Of a stretch of DNA of 64,000 bases, positions 27,952 to 36,905 are shown piece after piece. The stretch is from assembly GCA_017461775.1 (NCBI GenBank), contig JAFTXD010000138.1, positions 1 to 64,000 on the forward strand, given 5' to 3'. The position numbers and the translations under genes were made by a program. Every line of letters starts with the position of its first letter. Within the stretch, counting starts at the first letter, position 1. The notes beneath the pieces are model-generated. The model made no database searches. It had not been told where the DNA came from and saw only the letters and a list, made by a program, of their open reading frames with translations. The DNA is from Lachnospiraceae bacterium (GTDB lineage Bacteria > Bacillota > Clostridia > Lachnospirales > Lachnospiraceae).

Positions 27952-29352
27952 ATGATTTTTGATAAGGAAAATTATGTGGTGGAAAAGGTAACTGTGGCAG
28001 GGGAAACGATAGAAGTTCGTGCCTTTCGTAACCGGCTTTATGTGGACAAACCGGTAAATGCTGCGTATCAGCAGTTGAATATATTTGCACCGGAGTGCTT
28101 TTTTCATGGGGAGGATATCAATGGTTACAGCTTGGAAAATGCTCCCGTCTTCATGCCCAATTCCGTGGGTGGCTACAAGCCCGGGGAGCTTTGTGAGCCA
28201 GGAGAAAATGCGTGGGGTCCACAAGGGGTGCCGAACACTATTTTCCGGGCTTTACAGCATGGTTATGTAGTGGTTGCACCTGCCATTAGAGGCCGTTCTC
28301 AACAGGATGATGCGGGGAATTATACCGGAAAAGCTCCGGCTTGTATTGTAGATTATAAGGCAGCGGTAAGATATGTGAGATATTTTGCTGCAGAAATTCC
28401 CGGAGATGCGGAGAAGATTATTACAAACGGAACCAGTGCCGGAGGTGCGCTGTCTTCACTGATGGGCGCCACCGGAAATCACCCGGATTATGAGCCGTAT
28501 TTAGAAGCAATCGGAGCGGCTAAGGCGCGGGATGATGTCTTTATGGCATCCTGTTATTGTCCCATTACCAATCTGGAAAATGCGGATGCAGCCTATGAGT
28601 GGCAGTTTGCAGGAGTAAATGAGTACCGCCGTATGCATATGCGGATGGATGAGGGAGGAAGACCTGCCTTTGTACCTAAGGACGGAGGGATGTCGGACCT
28701 GCAAATTCGTGTGTCGGAGGAACTGGCAAAGCTTTTTCCACCATATGTGAATGGATTGCAATTAAGGGACGAAGAGGGAAGAATTCTTTCGCTGGATGAA
28801 AATGGAGAAGGTTCTTTCAAAGAATATATGAAGAGAATCGTGATGGATTCTGCAAGAAAGGCACTGGCAGTGGGCGCGGATTTATCCGGGAAGGACTGGC
28901 TGGTGTGGGAGAATGGTAGCATTGCGGATATGGACTGGTTCGGATATGCAAAGGATATTACCCGCATGAAGACGGCACCGGCCTTTGATGCACTGGCCAT
29001 GGATAGTCCCGAAAATGACCTTTTCGGAGGTGAGGATATCAATCTTCGGCACTTCACAAGATATAGTTTGGAACACAGCCAATGCCATGGCAGCTGCGCG
29101 GAAGAGGCGGTGATAAAGCTGCTCAATCCCATGCCCTTCATCAGAGATAAGCAGGCTGTGAAGGCGCCACATTATCGTATCCGTCATGGAGAATGTGACA
29201 GGGATACCTCTCTGGCAATTTCTGTTATGCTCACATTGATGCTACAGGAGCAGGGGGTAGAAGTAGATTATCACTCCCCGTGGAACGTGCCCCATTCCGG
29301 CGGCTATGATTTGGAGGAGCTGTTTGCCTGGATTGATGAAGCGTGTAAATAA
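27952..29352 (+). CDS. Subtype B tannase-like alpha/beta hydrolase
   Basis: 466 residues, very close to the length of Lactobacillus subtype B tannases. Nucleophile elbow GTSAGGALS near residue 162. C-terminal RHGECDRDTSLAIS (expected catalytic Asp) and WNVPHSGGYD (expected catalytic His) complete the triad. A lid domain (about 200-400) lies between. Subtype B tannases hydrolyse galloyl esters such as gallotannins and methyl gallate to gallic acid. No signal peptide, so it is probably intracellular. TGGAGGCA precedes the ATG. Substrate range cannot be read from sequence; a ferulate or other phenolic ester is possible. Confidence 0.82.
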   Translation: MIFDKENYVVEKVTVAGETIEVRAFRNRLYVDKPVNAAYQQLNIFAPECFFHGEDINGYSLENAPVFMPNSVGGYKPGELCEPGENAWGPQGVPNTIFRALQHGYVVVAPAIRGRSQQDDAGNYTGKAPACIVDYKAAVRYVRYFAAEIPGDAEKIITNGTSAGGALSSLMGATGNHPDYEPYLEAIGAAKARDDVFMASCYCPITNLENADAAYEWQFAGVNEYRRMHMRMDEGGRPAFVPKDGGMSDLQIRVSEELAKLFPPYVNGLQLRDEEGRILSLDENGEGSFKEYMKRIVMDSARKALAVGADLSGKDWLVWENGSIADMDWFGYAKDITRMKTAPAFDALAMDSPENDLFGGEDINLRHFTRYSLEHSQCHGSCAEEAVIKLLNPMPFIRDKQAVKAPHYRIRHGECDRDTSLAISVMLTLMLQEQGVEVDYHSPWNVPHSGGYDLEELFAWIDEACK

Positions 29353-29363
29353 ATTTATAGAGT

Positions 29364-29391
29364 AAAGGTCGGCAGATATGCCGGCCTTTTT
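29364..29391 (+). terminator. Intrinsic terminator after tannase gene
   Basis: AAAGGTCGGCA/TGCCGGCCTTT with a 4-base loop, then T. Confidence 0.88.
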
Positions 29392-29409
29392 ATAATGGGA
29401 TAATAAATA

Positions 29410-29438
29410 TTGACATAGTTGTTTACCGGTGATAAACT
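29410..29438 (+). promoter_or_regulatory. Promoter of blaI-blaR1-like operon
   Basis: TTGACA, 17 bases, TAAACT. Confidence 0.8.
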
Positions 29439-29449
29439 AAACTTAGTTT
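29434..29449 (+). promoter_or_regulatory. Putative BlaI-type operator
   Basis: Perfect dyad AAACTAA-AC-TTAGTTT overlapping the -10 box and probable transcription start. BlaI/MecI-type repressors bind short dyads at their own promoters, so autorepression is likely. Confidence 0.7.
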
Positions 29450-29478
29450 GTTGAGAATAAACAGGAGGCGTTTGTATC

Positions 29479-29841
29479 ATGGAAGAGATGAAATTAGGAG
29501 TGGTGGAATCCCATTTTGCGGACATTATTTGGGCAAATGAGCCCATCGGTTCAAGGGAGCTTTCGAAGATTTGTGAAAAGGAGCTGAGCTGGAAAAGACC
29601 TACTACATATACCGTACTTCGCAAGCTCTGCGAAAGAGGGATTTTTCAGAATGTGGGCGGTATCGTCAGCTCTGTGATATCCAAGGCAGAGTTTCAGGCC
29701 ATGCAGAGCGAGAAGTTTGTAGAGGATACTTTTCAGGGCTCTCTTCCGGCCTTTATCAGTGCTTTTGCTACAAGGAAGGCACTCACCAGGGAGGAGATTG
29801 CCCAGATTCGTCACATGATTGATTCTTACGAGGAGGGCTGA
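29479..29841 (+). CDS. BlaI/MecI/CopY-family repressor
   Basis: 120 residues. N-terminal winged helix (LGVVESHFADIIWANEPIGSRELSKIC, WKRPTTYTVLRKLCERGIF), matching the family's KxxWxxxTVxTxLxRL pattern. The C-terminal half is a dimerisation helix (EDTFQGSLPAFISAF). In BlaI/MecI the BlaR1/MecR1 protease, or a protease it triggers, cleaves the repressor; the partner gene follows 2 bases after the stop. A dyad operator covers its promoter. Confidence 0.92.
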   Translation: MEEMKLGVVESHFADIIWANEPIGSRELSKICEKELSWKRPTTYTVLRKLCERGIFQNVGGIVSSVISKAEFQAMQSEKFVEDTFQGSLPAFISAFATRKALTREEIAQIRHMIDSYEEG

Positions 29842-29843
29842 GG

Positions 29844-32480
29844 ATGGAAGGATTATTTCTAAAGCTTCTGAATATGAGTATTTCCGCAGGCTGGGTGATT
29901 CTGGCGGTGATACTTTTAAGAGTGTTTTTGAAAAAGGGGCCTAAGTGGATTCGTTGTATTCTGTGGGGAATCGTTGGAATTCGTCTGATTTGTCCTTTTT
30001 CACTGGAAAGTGTGTTTAGTCTGATTCCCAGTGCAGAAACCATACCACAAGAGATTTTGTTGGATAAAACTCCGGAAATTGACAGCGGTGTCAGGATGGT
30101 GAATAGTGTGATAAATCCGGTGCTTTCCGGAAGCTTTGCCCCGAATCCGGGGGATAGTGTGAATCCCTTACAGGTGCTTGCAATAGTAGCGGCGTGGATT
30201 TGGACTTCGGGCATGGTAGCTATGGTGCTGTATGCATTTATCAGCTATATCCGCCTTCGAAGAAGGGTGGCAGTGTCCATGTGTGTAGCAGAGAATATTT
30301 ATATCTGCGATTATATTGATACGCCATTTATACTGGGGATTGTGAAGCCAAGGATTTATCTTCCTTCTACGTTGGAGGAGGAAAGGGTACCCTATGTGCT
30401 GTCTCATGAAAGGGCTCACCTTAAGCGGCGTGACCATTTTTGGAAGCCACTGGGGTATCTGATACTCATGATATATTGGTTTCAGCCCTTGGTGTGGGTG
30501 GCCTATGCGCTTCTTTGCAGGGATATCGAGCTGGCCTGTGATGAAAAGGTGATTAAGGAGCTGGGAGAGGCGGAGAAGAAATCTTACTCGGATGCTCTTC
30601 TTGAGTGCAGCGTACCAAGAAAGTGGATTGTGGCATGTCCGCTGGCCTTTGGGGAAGTGGGAGTAAAGGAGCGTGTAAAGACGGTTCTGCATTATAAACG
30701 CCCCGGCTTTTGGATTATGCTGGCGGCGGTGGTGGCCTGTCTGGTGACTGCGGTATGCTTTCTGACAAATCCCAAGGAAAAGCTTTTGCATGCACCGGAG
30801 CCCCTGTGTCATACCTATCGGATAGAGGAGTCTGCTTATGTGTATGGCAAGGAACTGATTTCCAGTGTGTTACGTCCCATCGATTATGCAAGGTATTGCT
30901 TTACTGCGGATTATCTGCTGTTTATCCAGAGAGGTATGGGTATGGATGATGGTAGTACGGATTGGGTACAAGCGGGGGCAGCCAGGGAAATAACCCTTAC
31001 CGAAGATAATTTCGATGCCTATTTTAAGGACTGGGATGGAATGAAGGGGATGCCCCTGGATTTTTCAGCCAAGAAATACCGTAAAGAAAATGCATCCGCA
31101 TGGCAGGTGCTTCGAGAGGATGGTGAGCTGAGTTATTACCTTTTGCAGCAGAAAAATGGGGATGTGTACCTGGTGCTCTGGTACTGTGACAGCGAGCGGG
31201 AAAGTAATCCTGGGGACGATGACTCCTATGTTCGCTGGATGTTTAAGATGGACAGAACGGACTATGTAACCGCCAATTTGAAAAGCCCGGGAAAGAACAG
31301 CTTCTTTGAGCTAAGCTGGTATCCGGAAGGATGGCTGGCGGATGCTTATGAAGAGGTGCAGGTAATTGAGGCCGCAGAGAGGGGGCGCCTGGAATTTACC
31401 GTGGATGGAAGCCCCAAGGAGCTGTCCGTAAAAGAAGAATATTATGACAGTCAGGGGAACTTGGTGAAAACCGGAAGCTACACGCTGATGGAAAATATGG
31501 ACGGGGTGTATGCTCTTGACATCTCAGAGACAGAAGAGGGGCAGGAGGCCTATGCGATGTACTATGTGACATATCGGGGCGGTAAATATGTATGTAAGCT
31601 GAATTTGACAGCTAATCCCGTTCTTCTATCCACGGCAGCGAGTGGCGAATCGGAAAAAACGACGGTGGAGGAGCCGGCAGAGGTGGATTCTGTGGAGACA
31701 GATTCTTTGGAGGAGGCCATTCACGATGCCATCCTCGGAACGGATGCGGAGCGAACCGTGGAAGGTGTCCGGCTTTTCTGTGAAAGCCATGTGATTCTGG
31801 GAACGGAGACTCTTTGCGCAGTACCTAAGGCGGATGGCACCGGTGGTGGAGAATATCTGACCGTTTATGCCATGGTTCTGAAGCAGGACTATGTTTTTGG
31901 AAGTCCTAATGGAGAAATCATTGGTGATGGTGGAAGTCATATGCCCGTGGCAATTACCTTCAAGGTAGAAGAGGATGAATACATCTTAGAAGAATACTGG
32001 TTGCCTGAAGATGGAAGCTATTATGAGCCAACCATCCGGGAAAAGTTTCCGGATGATATTGAGGAAGAGGCTCTGGATACCCAGAAATATATCTGTGCTC
32101 AGATGCAGGACTGTTATCAGCAGGCCATTGCCTTTGCCGGTACGGACACGGAGGCAGTGTTAAAAGAACTGATAGATGATATTATTTCGCCTCCAAGAGA
32201 ATGTAGTATTGAAACTTATATCAGGGCAGAACCCATGGCATACAGGGAAATGCTTTATTACGGAATGAGTACGCTTGCATATTGTATGAACAGATTTGAA
32301 GAGGGGGGACAGACAGGCATAGAAGGTATGCTTCTGGCGCTGGTTAGTCAGGACATTGCAAGAAGCTATGGGATTGCACAGGTATATGCGAATTGGGGTA
32401 GTAATCCGCAGGAATGGTACGATGGATATGGCCTGGATGCAATTTTTGTTCCGCTGGGATTGACTGGGGAATTACCCTAA
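29844..32480 (+). CDS. BlaR1-like M56 membrane metalloprotease with large sensor region
   Basis: 878 residues, much longer than classical BlaR1 (about 590). Four membrane segments in the first ~310 residues (WVILAVILLRVFL first). The gluzincin motif is LSHERAHLKRRDH (HExxH) near residue 187, and ELACDEKV supplies the third zinc ligand. After the fourth segment (WIMLAAVVACLVTAVCFL, near 295), about 560 residues lie outside. These do not show the SxxK penicillin-binding domain of true BlaR1, so beta-lactam sensing is not supported. The signal is unknown. Operon with the BlaI-like gene. Confidence 0.88.
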   Translation: MEGLFLKLLNMSISAGWVILAVILLRVFLKKGPKWIRCILWGIVGIRLICPFSLESVFSLIPSAETIPQEILLDKTPEIDSGVRMVNSVINPVLSGSFAPNPGDSVNPLQVLAIVAAWIWTSGMVAMVLYAFISYIRLRRRVAVSMCVAENIYICDYIDTPFILGIVKPRIYLPSTLEEERVPYVLSHERAHLKRRDHFWKPLGYLILMIYWFQPLVWVAYALLCRDIELACDEKVIKELGEAEKKSYSDALLECSVPRKWIVACPLAFGEVGVKERVKTVLHYKRPGFWIMLAAVVACLVTAVCFLTNPKEKLLHAPEPLCHTYRIEESAYVYGKELISSVLRPIDYARYCFTADYLLFIQRGMGMDDGSTDWVQAGAAREITLTEDNFDAYFKDWDGMKGMPLDFSAKKYRKENASAWQVLREDGELSYYLLQQKNGDVYLVLWYCDSERESNPGDDDSYVRWMFKMDRTDYVTANLKSPGKNSFFELSWYPEGWLADAYEEVQVIEAAERGRLEFTVDGSPKELSVKEEYYDSQGNLVKTGSYTLMENMDGVYALDISETEEGQEAYAMYYVTYRGGKYVCKLNLTANPVLLSTAASGESEKTTVEEPAEVDSVETDSLEEAIHDAILGTDAERTVEGVRLFCESHVILGTETLCAVPKADGTGGGEYLTVYAMVLKQDYVFGSPNGEIIGDGGSHMPVAITFKVEEDEYILEEYWLPEDGSYYEPTIREKFPDDIEEEALDTQKYICAQMQDCYQQAIAFAGTDTEAVLKELIDDIISPPRECSIETYIRAEPMAYREMLYYGMSTLAYCMNRFEEGGQTGIEGMLLALVSQDIARSYGIAQVYANWGSNPQEWYDGYGLDAIFVPLGLTGELP

Positions 32481-32590
32481 TATGATAAAGAAGAATACTA
32501 TGTAGATTTCGAGATGAAATAAAAAATTTTGATTTGAAAATAAAAAGTCCTTCTTCAAACGTCTAACTAAGGAAAGGAGGTGGAGAGCCT

Positions 32591-33061
32591 GTGAATAATG
32601 AGGAATATGCAAAACGGATTGAGGAAATCCGGGGAAGATTATATAAAACTGCATTTTTGTATCTGGGAAGTGAGTCTTTGGCAGTGGATGCGGTGGACGA
32701 AGCAGTTTATAAGGGACTGTGCAACCATAGAAAGCTTCGCAAGCCGGAGTTCTTTACTACATGGATGACCAGGATTTTGATTAATGAGTGTCACAATGAG
32801 CATCGCAGACAGATGCGCCTTAGCCCACTGGATGAGTTGACGGAGCTGGTGACAGAGGACTATGATACCCTGCCCTTAAAGGAAGCTATCCGTAGACTTC
32901 CGAAGGAATTAAAGGATGTCATCATTCTCAGATACTTTACAGGCTACACATTGGCTGAGACTGCCCAGGCACTGGATATTCCGCAGGGAACTGCGGCTAC
33001 CAGACAGCGTAAGGCTTTGCAGCTTTTGAAGTTAGAGTTTGAAGAGGAGGTGTCATCATGA
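32591..33061 (+). CDS. ECF-type sigma-70 family factor 1
   Basis: 156 residues from a GTG with AAGGAGGT about 10 bases upstream. Region 2 at about 15-80 (TAFLYLGSESLAVDAVDEAVYK, FFTTWMTRILINECHNEHRR). Region 4 at about 100-150 (LPKELKDVIILRYFTGYTLAETAQALDIPQGTAATR). No region 3. It overlaps the following anti-sigma-like gene by four bases (ATGA), the usual arrangement for a sigma factor and its membrane regulator. Confidence 0.92.
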   Translation: MNNEEYAKRIEEIRGRLYKTAFLYLGSESLAVDAVDEAVYKGLCNHRKLRKPEFFTTWMTRILINECHNEHRRQMRLSPLDELTELVTEDYDTLPLKEAIRRLPKELKDVIILRYFTGYTLAETAQALDIPQGTAATRQRKALQLLKLEFEEEVSS

Positions 33062-34440
33062 ATCGTCAGGATGAATTACAGGAATTGTTAAAGGAATTGG
33101 ATGCACCTGTGGAGGCGCTGGAAGGGACTTTGCAGCGTGCGAAACGAAGAAGGGCTGGGAGACAGCGTGTTATGGCAGGCTTTGCAGGGCTGGCAGCAGT
33201 CTTTGTTCTTTTTGTGGGACTGGTGAATTTCAGTGCGCCTGTGGCCTATGCCTGCTCCAAGATACCCATTATCAAGGAGCTTGCGGAGGCGGTGACCTTT
33301 TCCCGTTCCCTAAGTGACGCAGTGGAAAATGAGTATGTGCAGCCCATGAATCTGCAAAAAGAGGATGGCGGAGTCACGGCTACCGTGGAATATCTGATTG
33401 TGGACCAGAAGCAGGTGAATGTATTCTTCCGTCTGGATTCGGACTATTACGAAAGTCTGGCTACGGACCCGGAGGTAAGAACGGCGGATGGTAAGAGACC
33501 ACAATCATGTGCGTATAGTATCAGTGAATTCGGTGTAGAGAATGGAGAACTTCGTTGCCTGACCATTGATTTTGTGGAGGATGACGTACCGGAAGCTCTA
33601 CGAATTGTCATGGATATTCGGGACACGGGAGACTTGTACAGGCAGGAGAGTGAATCGGCAGCACCGCAGAAGGTATCAGACAGTCTGTTTGATGCGCAGG
33701 AAGAAGTAGTAGAGTATGTGGCGTATTTTGAATTCGTTTTAGAGTTTGACCCAACCTTTACTGCTACCGGAAAGGTGTTTGATATTAACCAAACTCTGGA
33801 ACTGGATGGACAGCAGATCACCTTTACCAAGATGGAGGTTTATCCTACCCATCTTCGGGTAAACATTGCAGAATCCCAGGAAAATACCGCATGGCTCAAA
33901 TCCTTGTTCTTTTACATTGAGACGGATTGGGGAATGCAGTTTGATACCATCTCTAACGGTATCAGTGCTACGGGGGCAGAGGATAGTAAATCCATGGTAT
34001 CCTTCCGGGCGGACAGCTCTTATTTCTACGAGGCAAAGGATTTAAGAATCGTAGTCACCGGGGCAGAGTTCTTAAATAAGGACATGGAAAAGGTATATGT
34101 GAACCTCAAAACAGGAGAGACGGGAACGCTCCCGGAGAATGTGCGGTTTGTGTCCGCTACCAAGGAGTCGGAGGGCTGGATTGTGTCCTTTGAAGCAGAT
34201 TACCGCAAGGAGAATCACAGACATCAGCTTTTTTTGGGGGACTTCTACGATGAAAGTGGGGAGAGGTATGAAATCAACTGCTGGTCCACCATATTCGGAG
34301 AAGAGAATGAAAACGGAGAAATCACTACCTTTGTAGAGGAGTTTCCTTTGAATGGTTATTCTGGGGATGAGGTATGGCTCAGCCCCAATTACTCCCATGT
34401 GTGGACTGCGCAGGAGCCCATAGAGATTGTAGTAAAATAA
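33058..34440 (+). CDS. DUF4179-type membrane anti-sigma-like protein
   Basis: 460 residues. A short cytoplasmic N-terminus (about 1-38), one membrane segment (RVMAGFAGLAAVFVLFVGLV), then a long extracytoplasmic region. The first part after the membrane (SKIPIIKELAEAVTFSRSL, LIVDQKQVNVFFRLDS) fits DUF4179; the rest is beta-rich with immunoglobulin-like character. Its gene overlaps the sigma factor gene, so it probably binds and holds that factor until an outside signal arrives. No zinc-binding HxxxCxxC motif is seen in the N-terminus, so the binding mode would be atypical. Confidence 0.82.
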   Translation: MNRQDELQELLKELDAPVEALEGTLQRAKRRRAGRQRVMAGFAGLAAVFVLFVGLVNFSAPVAYACSKIPIIKELAEAVTFSRSLSDAVENEYVQPMNLQKEDGGVTATVEYLIVDQKQVNVFFRLDSDYYESLATDPEVRTADGKRPQSCAYSISEFGVENGELRCLTIDFVEDDVPEALRIVMDIRDTGDLYRQESESAAPQKVSDSLFDAQEEVVEYVAYFEFVLEFDPTFTATGKVFDINQTLELDGQQITFTKMEVYPTHLRVNIAESQENTAWLKSLFFYIETDWGMQFDTISNGISATGAEDSKSMVSFRADSSYFYEAKDLRIVVTGAEFLNKDMEKVYVNLKTGETGTLPENVRFVSATKESEGWIVSFEADYRKENHRHQLFLGDFYDESGERYEINCWSTIFGEENENGEITTFVEEFPLNGYSGDEVWLSPNYSHVWTAQEPIEIVVK

Positions 34441-34524
34441 TGAAAAAGATTTGTAATGTGTGCGCTCTTTTTGCGACTTATGTTTTGAGAAGAACTCTAA
34501 ACCAATGAGGAAGGATAAGAAAAC

Positions 34525-35082
34525 GTGGAAGACCAGCAGATTATTGAGTTATATTTTCAGCGGGATGAAAGGGCGATTTCGGAAACGGCTGAAAAATATG
34601 GGGGCTTTTGTACCTACATTGCCATGAATATACTGAGTGTGAAGGAGGATGCAGAGGAGTGTGTCAGCGATACCTACTTTTCTGCATGGAAGCAGATACC
34701 GCCTACGGTGCCGGAGGTGTTTAAGGCCTTTTTGGGGCGCATTACCCGGAATTTGTCCATCAGCAAGTTCCGGGCGCTGCGGGCGAAGAAGCGCTACAGT
34801 GGGCTGGAGGTGATGCTCTCGGAGCTGGAAGACTGTATTCCGGCTTCTGAGAATGTGGAGCAGCTGGTGGAGGCAAAACAGCTATCGGAATATATCAGTG
34901 AATGGCTTGCGGCTTTGCCGGAGGAGGCTTGTGCCCTCTTTGTACGCAGATATTGGTGCGGGGAAGAGGTGCAGACTCTGGCGAAAAAGTGCGGCATCAC
35001 CGCCGGACATATGGCACAGAAAATGCTTCGCCTGCGTAAGAGTCTGAAAACCTTCCTGGAGCAGAAAGGGGTGGCACTATGA
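34525..35082 (+). CDS. ECF-type sigma-70 family factor 2
   Basis: 185 residues, GTG start with GAGGAAGG upstream. Region 2 (YGGFCTYIAMNILSVKEDAEECVSDTYFSAWKQIPP, FLGRITRNLSISKFRA) and region 4 (LPEEACALFVRRYWCGEEVQTLAKKCGITAGHMAQKMLRLRK) are clear. It is not a close duplicate of the factor 2 kb upstream. Overlaps the next gene by four bases. Confidence 0.9.
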   Translation: MEDQQIIELYFQRDERAISETAEKYGGFCTYIAMNILSVKEDAEECVSDTYFSAWKQIPPTVPEVFKAFLGRITRNLSISKFRALRAKKRYSGLEVMLSELEDCIPASENVEQLVEAKQLSEYISEWLAALPEEACALFVRRYWCGEEVQTLAKKCGITAGHMAQKMLRLRKSLKTFLEQKGVAL

Positions 35083-35768
35083 GTGAGAGAGCGGAAAAGC
35101 TGTACGATGGGATTACCGGGATTTCCGATCGTATCGTGGAACGGGCAGGAGCATATGTATTTCAGAAAAAGCGCCGGAGATATTCCGGTCTTACCATAAT
35201 GGGAACCATGGCAGCCTGTGCCTGCCTTATGGTAGTAATCGTTCTTCCCTATCTGGCAAGTGGTGGAAGCAGTAGTGATAACAGTAGTGGTACCTCTATG
35301 TGGGAAGGTGCTACGGAGGCTGAAACTGCAGGCAAACCGGAGGCTCCTGCACAGACGGTGCTGGATACGGAGAGTACAAAGGATTTTACGGCAGACAGCG
35401 CCGTGCCGGAGAGCAGTGTAGATATGGTCTTTGGCAGTTTGTTCCCGGAGATGATACTGGCAGGCTATGAGCCGGAAGAAGGCGCTACCATTTATGAGGG
35501 CGTAGTTTTGCAGGCAAGGTATTATCATGAGACGTTGCAGGATGAGATGACTATCCGAATTGCACACAGTGACTGGTTTGTGGAGGAACTGGGCGAAGTA
35601 GAAACGGATGTGATTTTCTATCGGGAAAAGGCAGAGAAAACGGCATCCTACATCTATATGGCAAATGGTGAGTACATTGTAGAATATTCCTTTAGCAGTA
35701 GGGATATTGCAGAGATTGATGGCTTCTATGAGATGGTTTATTCTGCACCTTGCTTTACGGAGGAGTAA
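35079..35768 (+). CDS. Membrane protein, probable anti-sigma partner
   Basis: 229 residues. A cytoplasmic segment of about 36 residues, one membrane segment (TIMGTMAACACLMVVIVLPYL), a Ser/Gly/Thr-rich spacer (SGGSSSDNSSGTSM), then a soluble outer domain at about 110-229. No family was recognised. Four-base overlap with the sigma factor gene and the one-pass topology make an anti-sigma role likely, by analogy with the preceding pair. Confidence 0.7.
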   Translation: MSERAEKLYDGITGISDRIVERAGAYVFQKKRRRYSGLTIMGTMAACACLMVVIVLPYLASGGSSSDNSSGTSMWEGATEAETAGKPEAPAQTVLDTESTKDFTADSAVPESSVDMVFGSLFPEMILAGYEPEEGATIYEGVVLQARYYHETLQDEMTIRIAHSDWFVEELGEVETDVIFYREKAEKTASYIYMANGEYIVEYSFSSRDIAEIDGFYEMVYSAPCFTEE

Positions 35769-35780
35769 GTTAAGAGAAAG

Positions 35781-35807
35781 AGGGCTGTTTTATGACAGTC
35801 CTTTTTT
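35781..35807 (+). terminator. Intrinsic terminator of second sigma operon
   Basis: AGGGCTGT/ACAGTCCT (one G-U pair), followed by six T. Confidence 0.85.
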
Positions 35808-35826
35808 AATGGAAAGAATTATTTTG

Positions 35827-35854
35827 TTGCGAAATGAATATAAAGTGATATAAT
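35827..35854 (+). promoter_or_regulatory. Promoter of degV-like gene
   Basis: TTGCGA, 16 bases, TATAAT; start codon 57 bases downstream. Confidence 0.7.
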
Positions 35855-35911
35855 GTTCTACAAGTGGTTTTGAATACTAGATATTGTGTTCGGAATAAAA
35901 ATGGAGGATTT

Positions 35912-36775
35912 ATGGGAACGATAGCGATCATTGCAGACAGTACATGCGATTTATCCGAAGAGCTTTTAGATAGATATGGGATAAAGACTTTTCCACTTCA
36001 TATCCATTTGGGGGAAGAGGAATATCTGGACGGAGTGAATATTTCGCCGGAGGAGCTGTATCGGTGGTCCGATGCAAATAAGGCGACACCGAAGACATCC
36101 ACCGTATCTCCGGGAGAGGCACAGGCGGTGCTGAAGGAGGCTCTGAAGCGGGCAGATGAGGTGATTTGCTTCTGTATTTCAGAGGATATGTCCGCTTGCG
36201 GACAGGTAATGCGTCTGGCAGTGCAGGAATTAGAGGCGGAGGACAGGGTATTTGTGGTGAATTCCGCAAGCCTTTCCACCGGTATAGGACTGCAGATTAT
36301 GGAAGCTGCGGTGATGGCAGACCGGGGAGTACCTGCGAAGGTGATTGTGGATAAAGTTTTGGATTTACAGCCCTATGTCCGGGCCAGCTTTGTGGTGGAT
36401 ACACTGACCTATCTTCATAGAGGCGGACGCTGTAGTGGTCTGGCAGCTATGGCCGGTGGAACCTTTAAGCTGCATCCTTACATCGGTGTAGTGGATGGCA
36501 GAATGAAGCCGGGAAAGAAATATCGAGGCAAGATGGACACTGTTATTCGGGATTATGTGAAGGATTTGACGCCGGAGCTGAAGAATGCCCGTAAAGAAAG
36601 AGTGTTTATCACCCATTCCGGCTGTCCTCAGGAGATTCTGGATGGAGTAAGAAATCAGCTGGAGGAGCTGGAATATTTTGAAGAGATTCACACGACCAGA
36701 GCGGGAAGCGTGATTTCCAGTCATTGCGGTCCGGGAACACTGGGAATATTGTTTATTGCAGGAGAAGAGGAATAG
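35912..36775 (+). CDS. DegV-family fatty-acid-binding protein
   Basis: 287 residues from the ATG at 35912, preceded by GGAGGA; an upstream in-frame start at 35864 lacks a site. N-terminal IAIIADSTCDLSEELLDRYGI and VSPGEAQAVLK are typical. DegV proteins bind a fatty acid between two domains and FakB members present it to the FakA kinase for phospholipid synthesis. No fakA gene is in the window, so FakB function is not shown. Confidence 0.9.
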   Translation: MGTIAIIADSTCDLSEELLDRYGIKTFPLHIHLGEEEYLDGVNISPEELYRWSDANKATPKTSTVSPGEAQAVLKEALKRADEVICFCISEDMSACGQVMRLAVQELEAEDRVFVVNSASLSTGIGLQIMEAAVMADRGVPAKVIVDKVLDLQPYVRASFVVDTLTYLHRGGRCSGLAAMAGGTFKLHPYIGVVDGRMKPGKKYRGKMDTVIRDYVKDLTPELKNARKERVFITHSGCPQEILDGVRNQLEELEYFEEIHTTRAGSVISSHCGPGTLGILFIAGEEE

Positions 36776-36813
36776 AGTAGGAGGCGGTTAGTCACCGCCT
36801 CCTACTCTATTCC
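36769..36813. terminator. Perfect 20-bp hairpin, bidirectional terminator
   Basis: Arms 36769-36788 and 36794-36813 are perfectly complementary around a 5-base loop. The arms contain the degV stop codon on the plus strand and, by symmetry, a TAG on the minus strand. Only a short A/T-rich tail follows, so termination strength is uncertain. Confidence 0.75.
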
Positions 36814-36905
36814 TTAAAATACATTTCATAATCGTAATTCTTTACAAATTCCCGGAAGGTTTCCAGGATATCTGCATAATTCTCTTCTGTATGCGTACAG
36901 GAAAT
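36807..36905 (-). pseudogene. Orphan 3' end of a lost gene
   Basis: On the minus strand, just after the LacI-type gene and in a different frame, about 30 codons read CTHTEENYADILETFREF and on to a TAG inside the hairpin. Composition is protein-like and it ends exactly in the hairpin arm, as a real gene end would. No start codon or ribosome binding site is attached. It looks like the remaining C-terminus of a deleted gene; the family was not recognised. Confidence 0.45.

Noticed and set aside
29479..32480. Beta-lactam resistance regulon
   Set aside because: The BlaR1-like protein lacks the SxxK penicillin-binding sensor and no beta-lactamase gene is adjacent; the serine hydrolase at 54472 is distant and cytoplasmic.
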